A stretch of 64,000 bases of DNA, from NCBI GenBank assembly GCA_028599075.1, contig JAQRMW010000119.1, positions 16,385 to 80,384 on the forward strand, given 5' to 3'. The DNA comes from Urechidicola sp. (GTDB lineage Bacteria > Bacteroidota > Bacteroidia > Flavobacteriales > Flavobacteriaceae). The notes beneath the pieces were generated by a model, which did not search any database, was not told the DNA's origin, and was given only the letters and a program-made list of their open reading frames with translations. The number at the start of each line of letters is the position of its first letter. Positions within the stretch are counted from its first letter, which is position 1. The translations under genes were made by a program, and so were the position numbers. Of this stretch, positions 46,501 through 56,901 are shown in pieces.

Positions 46501-47962
46501 TCAAACTTTTGAAGTTGTAGACATTTCATTAAGAGATATTAAAGAAGGAACAAAAGGTGAATTAAACGGAACTATATCACATACTAATTTTGCTGAATGG
46601 AAATTAGATTTGAATTTAATTACTCAAAACCTACTGGTATTAAATACTGAAGAGTCAGAAGAAGAACTGTATTATGGCGATGCATTTATTGATGGCAGTG
46701 CCAAAATTCACGGATTTACAGATAATTTAACTATTGATGTAAATGGTAAAACGAATAAAGGGACCTACTTTGTAATTCCGTTAAGTGATATAAAAACAAT
46801 TAGTAATTCTAAACTAGTTACCTTTATTACAGACGATGAAGAAGTAGATTTTAAATTACCAAATGAAATATTATTAGACAAGTTTAAAGGATTGGCAATC
46901 AATTTCGATCTTCAAGTTACCAAAGATGCTGTTATTGAGATGATTATAGATAAGACAACTGGAAGTTCTTTAAAAGGTAGCGGAACTGGGGATTTGCAAA
47001 TAGAACTAGATACGAATGGAAAATTTAATATGTTTGGTGATTTTGTAATTGATAATGGACTCTATAATTTTAGTTTTGCAGGTATCGCTAACAAAAAATT
47101 TGTTGCTGCAAAAGGAGGGACAATTTCATGGAACGGAAATCCATATACAGCAGAGATTAATATAGAAACACTATATCGTGTTTATGCAAACCCAAAAGTT
47201 GTTTTAGAAAGTATATATACCAATAGAGATATTGCTGTTGATTTGGTAGCACGTTTTTCAGGTGAGTTGTATAACTCTAATATTGATTTTGATGTCTTAA
47301 TTCCTGATGCAGATTCTGATGTAAAATCAGAATTAGATTTTAAAATAAATCAAAATGACAATAAGATTATGCATTTTGGAAACTTGTTGATTCTTGGAAA
47401 TTTTTATAACGATCAAGCTAATTTATTCCAAAACGGAAGAGGTTTAGGAGAAGATACAGCCTATCAAATTTTATCAAGTGCGATTTCAGGATTAATTAGC
47501 TCTGGTAATGACAATTTTAAATTGGCAGTTGATTATAGATCAGCATCTAACCAGTCGGATATAGAAGAACTAAATACTAATGATCAAGTAGATATTTCTG
47601 TAAAAACTAAAATCAATGATCGTATTTATTTAGATGGTTCTGTAGGAGTTCCTGTTGGCTCTAGTAAACAAACTACCTTGGTTGGTGAGGCAAGTGTTGA
47701 GTTTTTATTGAATGAGGAGGGTACTTTAAGATCTACAATTTTTAACCGACAAAATGAAATTCAATATACAGAAGAGGAAGAAGGCTACACCCAAGGTGTT
47801 GGTTTAACCTATCAATTTGATTTTGAAAATGGAAAAGAATTACTAGAAAAATTAGGATTTAGAAAGAAAAAAGTTGAAAAGGATACTGTTGAGGTTAAGA
47901 AAGATTCAACTCTAGTAAAACCAAAAAACTCAACAGTAAATTTCAGCACTAATTCTGATTAG
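43562..47962 (+). CDS. TamB-like translocation/assembly module protein (DUF490); true start probably further upstream
   Basis: 1466 aa; N-terminal TM then AsmA-like repeats; C-terminal DUF490-like VGVPVGSSKQTTLVGEASVEFLLNEEGTLRSTIFNRQNEIQY. Confidence 0.85.
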   Translation: MVLLSITLSIPAVQTKLGSMATDLLNKNFDTHIVVDKIDLSFLGRVELKDIEISDHHLDSMINVKSLETSIFSYRSIFNNKLEFGEIELEGVYFIIKTYKGETDDAFSIFVDSFDKEKDTVPSTFMLTSTLVNLSDAYFEVRDENEDDDPVTFKEIHGQVYNLLVDGPNFSGDIRKLHFIDDHQIEVQNLTTDFSYTRKEMKLLNSTLETDTSIAKADITFFRNGSFADFNNKVKFEATIHQADISLGDLNNFYGEFGDRDVLHFNAKLKGTLNNFTAKRLKLKSDSNLIFDGDFHVINAFDTDQGFSVDARLSNLVSDYNQLKGFLPNILEKSLPTIVKDFGRFEISGNTFITSDMIDAQVQMNSDLGSAITDIELTNIDNIDEASYIGHVKVIDLELGKIIKDSLVGKFSIDADVDGKGFTIENMSVIVDGKISKHQYKNYTYQNIDIFGELANKKFNGKLFANDPNIRLDFVGLADLSTDVYQFDFDAIIDYVDFNKLNLFKHDSISVLRGDIGIELKGNTVEDLSGSIHITQASYTNQNDQYFFKDFDITSSFKEKVRTITLNSPDIINGKIEGVFKFNELGKIAQNGIGSIYTNYHPNSVGKGQYLDFIFDIDDKIVEILFPEVTIGPDTFIKGSLNADTDALVLTLRSPSINAYGTKVNSIRLQIDNQNPLFNTQLSVENIAMKNYELSDLELVNITLNDTLYFRTQFFGGVDKTESYNLGFYHTIDENNKSVVGIQKSNINYKNKNWYLNPDENKKNKVVFESDFSAFEIQDFDMVSGVQKIKFFGTTFGADEKNINVTFNNVDLAGITPDIEDWNFAGLINGELKYNESQNDVIPLANITIEDFFVNESYQGDLKLGIQGQNSLQRFDVDVSIKENGDTSLLAYGVVDFTPEEPTIGMNIDFEKLKLDILSPIGDENFTNMRGYVYGKATLSGLLENPTMNGELRIDEAGVALPYLNVDYDFEGTSVVKLHDQTFEVVDISLRDIKEGTKGELNGTISHTNFAEWKLDLNLITQNLLVLNTEESEEELYYGDAFIDGSAKIHGFTDNLTIDVNGKTNKGTYFVIPLSDIKTISNSKLVTFITDDEEVDFKLPNEILLDKFKGLAINFDLQVTKDAVIEMIIDKTTGSSLKGSGTGDLQIELDTNGKFNMFGDFVIDNGLYNFSFAGIANKKFVAAKGGTISWNGNPYTAEINIETLYRVYANPKVVLESIYTNRDIAVDLVARFSGELYNSNIDFDVLIPDADSDVKSELDFKINQNDNKIMHFGNLLILGNFYNDQANLFQNGRGLGEDTAYQILSSAISGLISSGNDNFKLAVDYRSASNQSDIEELNTNDQVDISVKTKINDRIYLDGSVGVPVGSSKQTTLVGEASVEFLLNEEGTLRSTIFNRQNEIQYTEEEEGYTQGVGLTYQFDFENGKELLEKLGFRKKKVEKDTVEVKKDSTLVKPKNSTVNFSTNSD

Positions 47963-48131
47963 GTATTAAGTTTTCATTTTCCCAATAGTTTACACAAAAA
48001 AAGAGAAGAGTAAATACGTCTTTGCGAAGTAAATTCAAAATTTACTGTGGCAATCTCATTATAAATGTTACTATAGTTATACAGATCGCCACGTCATTCA
48101 TGCTTCACTCATCCCGAATACAAACTATAAT

Positions 48132-48515
48132 TTACTTTATGGCAATTACAGAAATCTCAACATTTACAAATTTGGGCAAATTAGCAACTTCAACAGTTTC
48201 TCTTGCTGGTGCAGTTTTGGCATCAAAATAAGTAGCATAGACTTTATTAATTTCTGAGAAGTCATTCATATCAGCAATAAAAATAGAAGTTTTAACTACA
48301 TCTTTAAATTCCATAGCAGCAACAGCTAATACCGCTTTTAAGTTCTCCATTACTTGGGTAGTTTCTTTAGAAATAGAATCCAAAACTAACTCATTGCTTT
48401 TTGGATTAATTGCAATTTGACCAGAAGTGTATAAGGTGCCATTAACTAATATTGCCTGATTGTATGGGCCAATCGGAGCAGGAGCATTCGCTGTATTGAT
48501 TATTTTTTTCATGCT
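48132..48515 (-). CDS. RidA family protein
   Basis: MKKIINTANAPAPIGPYNQAILVNGTLYTSGQIAINP...FKDVVKTSIFIADMNDFSEINKVYATYF. Confidence 0.95.
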   Translation of the reverse strand, partial: SMKKIINTANAPAPIGPYNQAILVNGTLYTSGQIAINPKSNELVLDSISKETTQVMENLKAVLAVAAMEFKDVVKTSIFIADMNDFSEINKVYATYFDAKTAPARETVEVANLPKFVNVEISVIAIK

Positions 48516-48561
48516 GATTTGTTTAAATATTTTTGCAATTCCATCAACCATCAACCATCAA

Positions 48562-51291
48562 CTAAAACAATCTCCTATCAGGTTGCTGACGTTGGTCATA
48601 TTTAACATCACTTAAAATACCAGATTTTATACCAATATAAAAGTTGTAAGTAGATCTAGGTCCAAAAGGAACCCAGTTAAAACTCATACGCCAACTGTCT
48701 AAATCTCTATTAAAACGTAGTTGTGTATAGGTAAATCCTCTGTCTTTTAAATCGAAACCAGAACTGAAACCAACTTTCCATTTTGGAGTTAACTCTACAT
48801 CGCCAGAAAACATGATAGAGTGCGAGGTTATTTCTTCTTGCCTTGCAAAGTTGTTATAATTCATTGAATAAGCCAAGCGCATAGTCCATGGAATTGTAGA
48901 TCGATAAAGTTTACTAGTCTTTACATCGCCTTTACCATCTTCATTACCTTCAAAGTCATCTTCGTTTGTAACTCTCATATCTTTACCAAAAATTCCATCT
49001 GATTGGGTAGCATCGTTATTGTTATAGGTATCTCTAGATTTGGTATCATTATCACTCCCTTTTTCGAAAGTTTTATTAGAGATAGAGTAGTTCATGGTTA
49101 AGCCAGCAGCAGTAAGTCTAAAAAGACTCCCACCGTTATTTATGTTTAACTTATCTATTTTACGACCATTGACATCAATAGCATATGGGTCTAGTGTTGC
49201 TCGTAAATTGATATTCATTTTATTCTTAAACAAATTGGTCCCCGCAGTTAAACTAGTTGGACTCCATTTTAAGGAATCTGCAGCCATGTTATAAGAAGTG
49301 TTTATATTGAAATTACTTAGTAATTGTACTTTCTTAGATTCTGTTTCGGTCGAGTCTTTCGATTTTACTTTTGCTTCTAATGTATTTGCAATAGAAAGAC
49401 CAACACTATTTGTAAGTCCGTTTGTTGGATTTCCATAAATTCCATTTGCATAAGGAGAGTAAGTTTCAAAATCATTTGGGTCAACACTTTGTTGAACATC
49501 TTCGTAGTAAAAACCAAAATCTGGCCTATAGCTATACGAAAGGCTAGGTCTAAGGGTATGTCTTATAGCCTCAACTCTTCCTTTTTTAAAAGCTAAATCA
49601 CCATATAGGGTTGTAGATAGCGAGAGGCTTGCACTATACTCCCTAAAAGAATTAAATCCTTTAATGGTATCAGTAACTATAGAGTCTGTAACAGCCTCAT
49701 ACTCTTTTTTAATTCGGTCAAAGTTCCATACTTCTTTATAATTTGCACTAGGTGATAGTGTAAAATGTTTAGCAACTTTTGTACTTGTACTCAAGGCAAC
49801 ATTTTGTTGAACCCCAGCTTTAGCATCTTCAAACATTTCACTTTTAAAGAAGTTTTCTTCTTTTGTGTTGATGCGGTAATCTCCAGAGAAATTATATACC
49901 ACACCAATATTTTGTAAAGCATTTTTCTTACTGCCTGTTTTTGGAGCAAAAGGATAAATTCTATCCATACTAAATTGTACAGCTGGTAACGACATTATAA
50001 TGCTTTCGGTATTGGTATTTTGAGTGTGAGTAGCTGTGGCAGACATATTAAAAGGAGTGCCAACAAATGTTTTTTGATAGGATATAGAAGAACTAAATGT
50101 ATTATTTAAAAAGGCATTGCTGTTATACTCATTTAGTGATTGTCTGTAATATTGACTAGATCCTACATTAACAGAAGCGCTAAATCGTGCATTTGGATTT
50201 GCTTTCGCATCCTGACTGTGACTCCATCTAATATTGTAGTTAGACGCTCTACTATAATCGTCAAAACCTCTTAAGCTAGTATATAGATTTTCATAGCGAA
50301 TATTAAAGCTTCCATTAAACTTGTAGCGCACCACATAATTACTCTGAACTCCTAAGGCCCAACTGCTATTTGTATAAATATCTCCTGTAATAGCCAAATC
50401 AAAATAATCGCTAATAGCTAAATAATATCCTCCGTTTTGTAAAAAGAAACCTTGCTCTCGAGATGTACCGTATGATGGTAAAAGAATACCTGAAGAGCGT
50501 CCTTTTGTAAGCGGAAAATATGCAAATGGTAATATGATAGGTGTTGGTACTTCGGCAATATACATTTGCGACATACCCGCAACTATTTTTTGATCAGGTA
50601 CCATTTTTCCTTTTTTAATAAGGATGTGATAATCTGGGATAGGTTTCTTTTTAGAGGTTGTTAGCATTACATCTCTAATATAAATGGTAGAGTCATTTAC
50701 TTTTTTAGTTACGCGGGTGCTAGTGATAAATCCACCTAAGTCTTGTGCATCTGTTCCGTGTGCAATTAAGCGTTCGGTTTTCCAATTAAGTTTTATAGTA
50801 TCGTGTACAGATTCTTGTCCGTCTTGTATAACCACTGGTCTTTGCACATAACCCAAGCTGTCTTTTATTCCGAAAGCAGTAATGACATTTGTCTTATGGT
50901 TGATAACAATTTTACCCGCTTTAATATTGATATCACCATAATCTATTTCGGCTTCGTCGTATAAAGTTAAAATACTATTGACCATATCTTCTTTCATATA
51001 GCCTTTAGCATTGTGTGTGATGATATCTTCAATAGCCCCTTTTGGTTTAATGCTATCAATAGAAATAGAGTCAACGGGTTTAAGCAGTACTAATTCTTCT
51101 TCTATATGACGCACACTATCCCTTGATTTTAAAGAAGTATTTTTAATAGGAGCTTCTATTGTCTTTTGCTGTTCAAACTCTTGTGCAGATGAAGAAAGTA
51201 TCCCAAAGCTGAAAAGAAACAATGATAAAAGTATTTTATGTATATTTTTTTGCAATGCTTTGATTACTTTATCGTTTTTATCTAAAAACAA
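48562..51291 (-). CDS. LptD-like outer membrane LPS assembly protein
   Basis: 909 aa; AEIDYGDINIKAGKIVINHKTNVITAFG...PFAYFPLTKGRSSGILLPSYGTSREQGFFLQNGGYYLAISDYFDLAI. Confidence 0.85.
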   Translation of the reverse strand: MFLDKNDKVIKALQKNIHKILLSLFLFSFGILSSSAQEFEQQKTIEAPIKNTSLKSRDSVRHIEEELVLLKPVDSISIDSIKPKGAIEDIITHNAKGYMKEDMVNSILTLYDEAEIDYGDINIKAGKIVINHKTNVITAFGIKDSLGYVQRPVVIQDGQESVHDTIKLNWKTERLIAHGTDAQDLGGFITSTRVTKKVNDSTIYIRDVMLTTSKKKPIPDYHILIKKGKMVPDQKIVAGMSQMYIAEVPTPIILPFAYFPLTKGRSSGILLPSYGTSREQGFFLQNGGYYLAISDYFDLAITGDIYTNSSWALGVQSNYVVRYKFNGSFNIRYENLYTSLRGFDDYSRASNYNIRWSHSQDAKANPNARFSASVNVGSSQYYRQSLNEYNSNAFLNNTFSSSISYQKTFVGTPFNMSATATHTQNTNTESIIMSLPAVQFSMDRIYPFAPKTGSKKNALQNIGVVYNFSGDYRINTKEENFFKSEMFEDAKAGVQQNVALSTSTKVAKHFTLSPSANYKEVWNFDRIKKEYEAVTDSIVTDTIKGFNSFREYSASLSLSTTLYGDLAFKKGRVEAIRHTLRPSLSYSYRPDFGFYYEDVQQSVDPNDFETYSPYANGIYGNPTNGLTNSVGLSIANTLEAKVKSKDSTETESKKVQLLSNFNINTSYNMAADSLKWSPTSLTAGTNLFKNKMNINLRATLDPYAIDVNGRKIDKLNINNGGSLFRLTAAGLTMNYSISNKTFEKGSDNDTKSRDTYNNNDATQSDGIFGKDMRVTNEDDFEGNEDGKGDVKTSKLYRSTIPWTMRLAYSMNYNNFARQEEITSHSIMFSGDVELTPKWKVGFSSGFDLKDRGFTYTQLRFNRDLDSWRMSFNWVPFGPRSTYNFYIGIKSGILSDVKYDQRQQPDRRLF

Positions 51292-51418
51292 GGTTCAAAA
51301 ACTCATAACTTTTATTACTTTAGCTGATGAAATTTGACCGTTAATTTTTGTCTTTTTTTTACTCAATAATTCAATCTTAGAATCCTGAGCCACTTGAGGC
51401 AAAAATAATTAAAATATA

Positions 51419-52531
51419 TTGATGACCTTAGAGATGTTTAACAAATTTAATACCAAAACGAATGCAATATTGGTTTTCGTATTATTCTTCTTTTTTATTG
51501 CAATTCCATACTCAACTTTTGCTCAAGATAAAACCTTTACGGTAGTGTTAGATGCTGGTCATGGGGGACATGACCCTGGTAAAGTAGGCTATAAAAAATA
51601 CAAGGAAAAAGATATTGCCTTAAATATTGTTCTCGAGATGGGCGAAATTTTAGAACAATCAGAAAATATAAATGTTATCTATACACGTAAAACAGATGTT
51701 TTTGTTGATTTATGGGAGCGTGGTGAAATAGCTAATAAAGCCGATGCTGACTTGTTTGTATCAATTCATTGTAATGCCCACACTTCGCAAGCTTATGGTG
51801 CAGAGACTTGGGTATTAGGTTTACATGCTAACAAACAAAATTTAGAGGTTGCAAAAAAGGAAAATGAAGTAGTTTTACTAGAAGAAAACTATAAAGAAAA
51901 TTATAAAGGATTTGACCCAAACTCTCCAGAATCACTCATCGGTATTACGATCCTGTTAGAAGAATATTTAGATCAATCTTTGCAATTGGCGAGTATTGTT
52001 CAAAATAATATGACGCAAGATTTAAAACGAAAAGATAGAAAAGTAAAGCAGGCAGGTTTTGTGGTATTGCATCAAACATACATGCCAAGTATTTTGATTG
52101 AAACAGGATTTCTTTCTAATAAAACGGAGGGAGCTTATTTGAATTCTAAAAATGGGCAATCTAAATTTGCAAAGGTGATTGCTTCAGGAATTCAAGAATA
52201 TTTTGGGCAGGTTACAATGAATACAGTTGTAGATGATGAGGTAGTTTTTGATGATACAAAGCGTAAATCTGATATTGTTTTTAAAGTACAAATTGCGTCA
52301 GGTTCAAAAAAATTGGCGACTAAATCATACAATTTTAAAGGGCTTAAAGGAATTGAACGTGTTAAAGTGAGTAATGCGTATAAATATTATTTAGGTAAAA
52401 CTTCTAATTTTGAAGCTATCAAAGATTTTCATCAACAAGCAAAGAAGAAAGGTTATAAAGATGCGTTCATTGTTGCCTTTAAAGATGGTAAAAAAGTATC
52501 AGTTAGCGAAGCTCTAAAAACTCAGAATTGA
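51419..52531 (+). CDS. N-acetylmuramoyl-L-alanine amidase
   Basis: TVVLDAGHGGHDPGKVGYKKYKEKDIALNIV...VSIHCNAH...SILIETGFLSNKTE. Confidence 0.93.
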   Translation: MMTLEMFNKFNTKTNAILVFVLFFFFIAIPYSTFAQDKTFTVVLDAGHGGHDPGKVGYKKYKEKDIALNIVLEMGEILEQSENINVIYTRKTDVFVDLWERGEIANKADADLFVSIHCNAHTSQAYGAETWVLGLHANKQNLEVAKKENEVVLLEENYKENYKGFDPNSPESLIGITILLEEYLDQSLQLASIVQNNMTQDLKRKDRKVKQAGFVVLHQTYMPSILIETGFLSNKTEGAYLNSKNGQSKFAKVIASGIQEYFGQVTMNTVVDDEVVFDDTKRKSDIVFKVQIASGSKKLATKSYNFKGLKGIERVKVSNAYKYYLGKTSNFEAIKDFHQQAKKKGYKDAFIVAFKDGKKVSVSEALKTQN

Positions 52532-52581
52532 ACAAGAGTAGCTCGTAAAAAATTAGTATTATTGTTTTTTAAAAACCAAGT

Positions 52582-53544
52582 ATGAAAATATCAAGAGAGT
52601 TAAAAACAGGAGTTGTATCAGTAGTTATTATTGCTGCCTTTATTTGGGGCTATAATTATATGAAAGGTCAAAACCTTTTTGAAAATACTAGCAGAACATA
52701 TTTTGCTGAATACAGCGAGATCAAAGGCCTTAATACAGCAAGTGCGGTTACGATTAATGGATATCAAGTTGGTAAAGTTGTAAGTATTGAGTTTAACAAG
52801 AATCCTGAAAAAAGAGGAACTTTAGTTGTTGAGTTTGGTGTAGAGAATGATTTTGAATTCTCTAAAGAAAGTGTTGCTAGAATTTATAGCGCAAGTTTAA
52901 TGGGAGGCATGTCTTTAGCAATCGATCCTTCTTATGATGGCGAAAATGCGGTGTCGGGTGATTATTTAAGAGGGCATGTAGAGTCAGATATGCTTTCGTC
53001 TTTAAGTGATGAGTTGGGACCTTTGCAAAATAAACTTGAAAGTGTTATTGTAAATGCAGATTCATTATTGGTTGGATTAAATCAAGTACTAGATCAAAAT
53101 TCCAGAGAAAATCTGCGTAAAACTTTTGCAAGCTTAAATGAGACTATGAAGAACTTTGAACTAGTATCTTCATCACTCGATGGATTGATAGATGATAATA
53201 AAGAAAAAATAGACAACTCACTTGATAATTTAGAACTAATGACCGATAACTTTGCGAAGTTGTCAGATTCATTAGCCAATGCTAATCTAGGACAAACAAT
53301 AGCGAAGTTAGAAACAACGGTAACTTCATTGAATACTATTTTAGGTGGATTAGAAAACGGAGAAGGCTCTATCGGAAAACTATTAAAGGATGATGGACTG
53401 TACATCAACTTAGAAAATGCCTCTAAAGAATTAGAAGAATTATTACGCGAAGTAAAAGAGCATCCAAAAAGATTTGTTCATCTTTCAGTTTTTGGAAAGA
53501 AAGATAAAGGGTATCAACCTAAAGAAGAAGTCGAAAACCAGTAA
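52582..53544 (+). CDS. MlaD/MCE family protein
   Basis: ELKTGVVSVVIIAAFIWGYNYMKGQNLF...YSEIKGLNTASAVTINGYQVGKV. Confidence 0.9.
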   Translation: MKISRELKTGVVSVVIIAAFIWGYNYMKGQNLFENTSRTYFAEYSEIKGLNTASAVTINGYQVGKVVSIEFNKNPEKRGTLVVEFGVENDFEFSKESVARIYSASLMGGMSLAIDPSYDGENAVSGDYLRGHVESDMLSSLSDELGPLQNKLESVIVNADSLLVGLNQVLDQNSRENLRKTFASLNETMKNFELVSSSLDGLIDDNKEKIDNSLDNLELMTDNFAKLSDSLANANLGQTIAKLETTVTSLNTILGGLENGEGSIGKLLKDDGLYINLENASKELEELLREVKEHPKRFVHLSVFGKKDKGYQPKEEVENQ

Positions 53545-53549
53545 GATGT

Positions 53550-54155
53550 ATGACTTGGATCAAAACAATCCCATTCCATAAAGCAACAGGTCGCCTTCAA
53601 AAATTATACAAAAAAGTTTCTGGGCCCAATAATAATGTCGATAACATTATGTTGGCACATAGCCTAAGACCACACACTATGACAGGTCATATGGCGCTTT
53701 ACAAAAACACACTACACAATAGCAATAACACATTGCCAAAATGGTATCTAGAAACCATAGGCGTATATGTGAGTATTTTAAATCATTGTAATTATTGTAT
53801 TGACCATCATTTTGAAGGATTAAAAAGGCTGTTAGAAGACAGCAATAAATCCAACGAATTAAAAGAAGGTTTAAAAACTGACACTTTTAATATGATATTA
53901 GAAAAAAAATATGTCGAAGGATTGCGATATGCTAAAAAACTCACAAAATCATTAGATACTTTAGGCTTTGAAGATGTAGAACGGATGAAATCCGTAAATT
54001 TGTCCGATGGTGAGATTTTAGAAATTAACCAAGTAACAGCCTATTTTAATTATGCTAATAGAACAGTGCTTGGATTAGGAATATCAACAGAAGGAGATAT
54101 CATTGGATTATCGCCAAATGACAACTCAGATGAAAATAATTGGAACCATCAATAA
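53550..54155 (+). CDS. Carboxymuconolactone decarboxylase/peroxidase-related protein
   Basis: ETIGVYVSILNHCNYCIDHHFEGLKRL. Confidence 0.8.
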   Translation: MTWIKTIPFHKATGRLQKLYKKVSGPNNNVDNIMLAHSLRPHTMTGHMALYKNTLHNSNNTLPKWYLETIGVYVSILNHCNYCIDHHFEGLKRLLEDSNKSNELKEGLKTDTFNMILEKKYVEGLRYAKKLTKSLDTLGFEDVERMKSVNLSDGEILEINQVTAYFNYANRTVLGLGISTEGDIIGLSPNDNSDENNWNHQ

Positions 54156-54161
54156 ATAGAT

Positions 54162-55469
54162 ATGCAGTATATAGATAACATATTATTCGCGGTATTATTA
54201 ATTTTCGGAATTGGATTTTTTGTTAGAAATATCAAAAAATTAAAGCGAAATATTTTTTTAGGAAAAGACTTAGATCGCTCTGATAAAAAATCAGAAAGAT
54301 GGGCTAATATGACGCTCATTGCGTTAGGACAATCAAAAATGGTGAGACGTCCAGTAGCGGGAATTCTTCATATTGTTGTATATCTCGGCTTTATTATTAT
54401 CAATATTGAAGTTGTTGAGATTATCATCGACGGACTTTTTGGTACACATCGCGCTTTTAGTTTTATGGGTGGACTTTATTCTTTTCTCATAGGTAGTTTT
54501 GAGATTTTAGCAGGATTGGTTTTAGTTTCAGTCATTGTTTTTTGGATTAGAAGAATGATACTTCGCATACCAAGATTTTGGAATAAAGAAATGAAAGGAT
54601 TTCCTAAAAATGATGCCCTTTATATTTTGTATTTCGAAATGGTACTGATGAGTTTATTCCTAATTATGAATGCTACTGATGTTCCTTTTCAAGAAACAAA
54701 TGCAGGAAACCCCATCAGTCAATTTGTAGCAATTTTGTTTCATGGTATCGGTCACGACACACTTCATTTAATAGAAATGATTGCTTGGTGGATACATATT
54801 ATCGGAATATTCATTTTCCTTAATTATTTATACTATTCTAAACACTTACATATATTATTAGCGTTTCCTAATACTTTTTATGCGAATTTAAATCCGAAAG
54901 GACAATTTCCGAACGATAAGAATGTAACCAAAGAAGTGCAAATGATGATGGATCCAAACGTAGATTCTTTTGCGGCAGCTCCTGAAGGTGCCGAAGATGA
55001 AGTGCCAGAAAAATTTGGAGCAAGTGATGTTGTAGATTTAAATTGGGTGCAATTAATGAATGCCTATACATGTACCGAATGTGGTAGATGTACTTCTGTA
55101 TGTCCTGCAAATATTACTGGGAAAGAATTATCGCCGAGAGCTATTATGATGAAAACACGTGATAGGGTAGAAGAAGTAGGTAAAAATATCGACCAAAATA
55201 AAGGAGAATTTAAAGATGATGGCAAGCAATTGTTGAATGATTATATCACTCCAGAAGAATTGTGGGCATGTACAAGTTGCAATGCTTGTGTAGAGGAATG
55301 TCCTGTAAATATAGATCCATTATCCATTATTATGGATATGCGCAGGTATTTGGTGATGGAGCAATCGGCTGCACCTCAAGAATTAAATATGATGATGACA
55401 AATATTGAAAATAATGGTGCTCCATGGCAATATAGCCAAATGGATCGCCTAAATTGGAAAGACGAATAA
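54162..55469 (+). CDS. 4Fe-4S dicluster (Fe-S)-binding oxidoreductase with membrane N-terminus
   Basis: TCTECGRCTSVCPANITGKELSP...WACTSCNACVEECPVNIDPLSII. Confidence 0.93.
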   Translation: MQYIDNILFAVLLIFGIGFFVRNIKKLKRNIFLGKDLDRSDKKSERWANMTLIALGQSKMVRRPVAGILHIVVYLGFIIINIEVVEIIIDGLFGTHRAFSFMGGLYSFLIGSFEILAGLVLVSVIVFWIRRMILRIPRFWNKEMKGFPKNDALYILYFEMVLMSLFLIMNATDVPFQETNAGNPISQFVAILFHGIGHDTLHLIEMIAWWIHIIGIFIFLNYLYYSKHLHILLAFPNTFYANLNPKGQFPNDKNVTKEVQMMMDPNVDSFAAAPEGAEDEVPEKFGASDVVDLNWVQLMNAYTCTECGRCTSVCPANITGKELSPRAIMMKTRDRVEEVGKNIDQNKGEFKDDGKQLLNDYITPEELWACTSCNACVEECPVNIDPLSIIMDMRRYLVMEQSAAPQELNMMMTNIENNGAPWQYSQMDRLNWKDE

Positions 55470-55511
55470 TCAAAAAAAAAACCATAAACACAACAATACA
55501 GAATTTTTAGA

Positions 55512-55958
55512 ATGAAGACAAAAACAGACAAAGAATTAAGTGAGTTAAAAGATGCAGAAGGAAATTTGTTAAGCCCAATTTTATCTGGTGAAGTAAAAAA
55601 TTATTTAATTGATATAGACGGAACCATAACTGATGATATCCCTAATGAAGAGCCAGAAAGAATGGGGACTTGTGAACCATTCCCGGATGCTTTAGCAACG
55701 TTGAATAAATGGTATGACGAAGGACATATTATCTGTTTTTTTACATCGAGAACAGAAGCTCATAGAGAGGTAACTACAGAGTGGTTAAATAGAAATGGAT
55801 TTAAATTCCACAGTTTATTAATGGGAAAACCAAGAGGAGGTAATTATCATTGGATAGACAATCACTTGGTAAAAGCTACGCGATATAGAGGCGAGTTTAC
55901 CGATTTAATTGAAAAAGAAGTAACCATCGAAGTTTTTGATGATGGTACTCATGAATAA
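55512..55958 (+). CDS. HAD-type phosphatase-like protein
   Basis: YLIDIDGTITDDIPNEEPERMGTCEPFPDALATLNKWYDEGHIICFFTSRTEAHREVTTEWL. Confidence 0.8.
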   Translation: MKTKTDKELSELKDAEGNLLSPILSGEVKNYLIDIDGTITDDIPNEEPERMGTCEPFPDALATLNKWYDEGHIICFFTSRTEAHREVTTEWLNRNGFKFHSLLMGKPRGGNYHWIDNHLVKATRYRGEFTDLIEKEVTIEVFDDGTHE

Positions 55959-56049
55959 GATGGATTAAAATAATTGAATGATAAGAGTCATTATACGGAT
56001 CTTTTAATCATTCAGTTTTTAAATCGTTTAATTTTTAAAATAGAATTGT

Positions 56050-56826
56050 ATGAATGTACCAACAATGGCAGAAATGATGGCCCAAGGAAAGCAACCAGAA
56101 GTGTTGTTTTGGGTTGGGTCTGCAGGAAGTTTTGATGACAGAGCTAAAAAAATAACAAGAGCTTTTGTAAAGATATTGCACAAGGCAAATGTAGATTTTG
56201 CAGTGTTGGGTACCGAAGAAAGTTCTACGGGCGATGCCGCGAAAAGAGCAGGGAATGAATTTCTATTTCAAATGCAAGCCATGACCAATATAGAGGTGAT
56301 GAATGCTTATGAAATTAAAAAAATTGTGACTTGTGATCCACATTCTTTCAATACACTTAAAAATGAATACCCAGAGCTTGGAGGTGTTTATGAAGTATAT
56401 CACCATACACAATTTATTAAGCAACTGATTGATGAGGGTAGATTAACATTGAACCAATCTATGAGTGGAGAGCGAATTACTTTTCATGATCCTTGTTATT
56501 TAGGAAGAGCGAATGACGAATATGAATCACCTAGAGATTTGATTCGTAAATTAGGAGTAAACCTTGTAGAAATGAAGCGAAACAAAAACAATGCTTTGTG
56601 TTGTGGTGCCGGTGGAGCACAAATGTTTAAAGATGCCGAAAAAGGTGATAAAGAAATTTTTGTAGAACGTACCGAAGAAGCCATTAAAACCAATCCAGAT
56701 ATTATTGCAACTGGTTGCCCTTATTGCAACACTATGATGACCGATGGTATAAAATCGACCAATAAAGAAGATAGTGTTCAAGTATTAGATATTGCAGAAT
56801 TAATTGCAAATGCAGAGGGATTATAA
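56050..56826 (+). CDS. (Fe-S)-binding protein with cysteine-rich (CCG) domains
   Basis: ITFHDPCYLGRANDEY...NNALCCGAGGAQMF...IIATGCPYCNTMMTDG. Confidence 0.92.
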   Translation: MNVPTMAEMMAQGKQPEVLFWVGSAGSFDDRAKKITRAFVKILHKANVDFAVLGTEESSTGDAAKRAGNEFLFQMQAMTNIEVMNAYEIKKIVTCDPHSFNTLKNEYPELGGVYEVYHHTQFIKQLIDEGRLTLNQSMSGERITFHDPCYLGRANDEYESPRDLIRKLGVNLVEMKRNKNNALCCGAGGAQMFKDAEKGDKEIFVERTEEAIKTNPDIIATGCPYCNTMMTDGIKSTNKEDSVQVLDIAELIANAEGL

Positions 56827-56901
56827 ATTTCACCTACTTTACATTCATCATCCTCTGCTTATAGCTGAGTCTTTAAACAAGCGAATAATCAACCAAACCA
56901 A

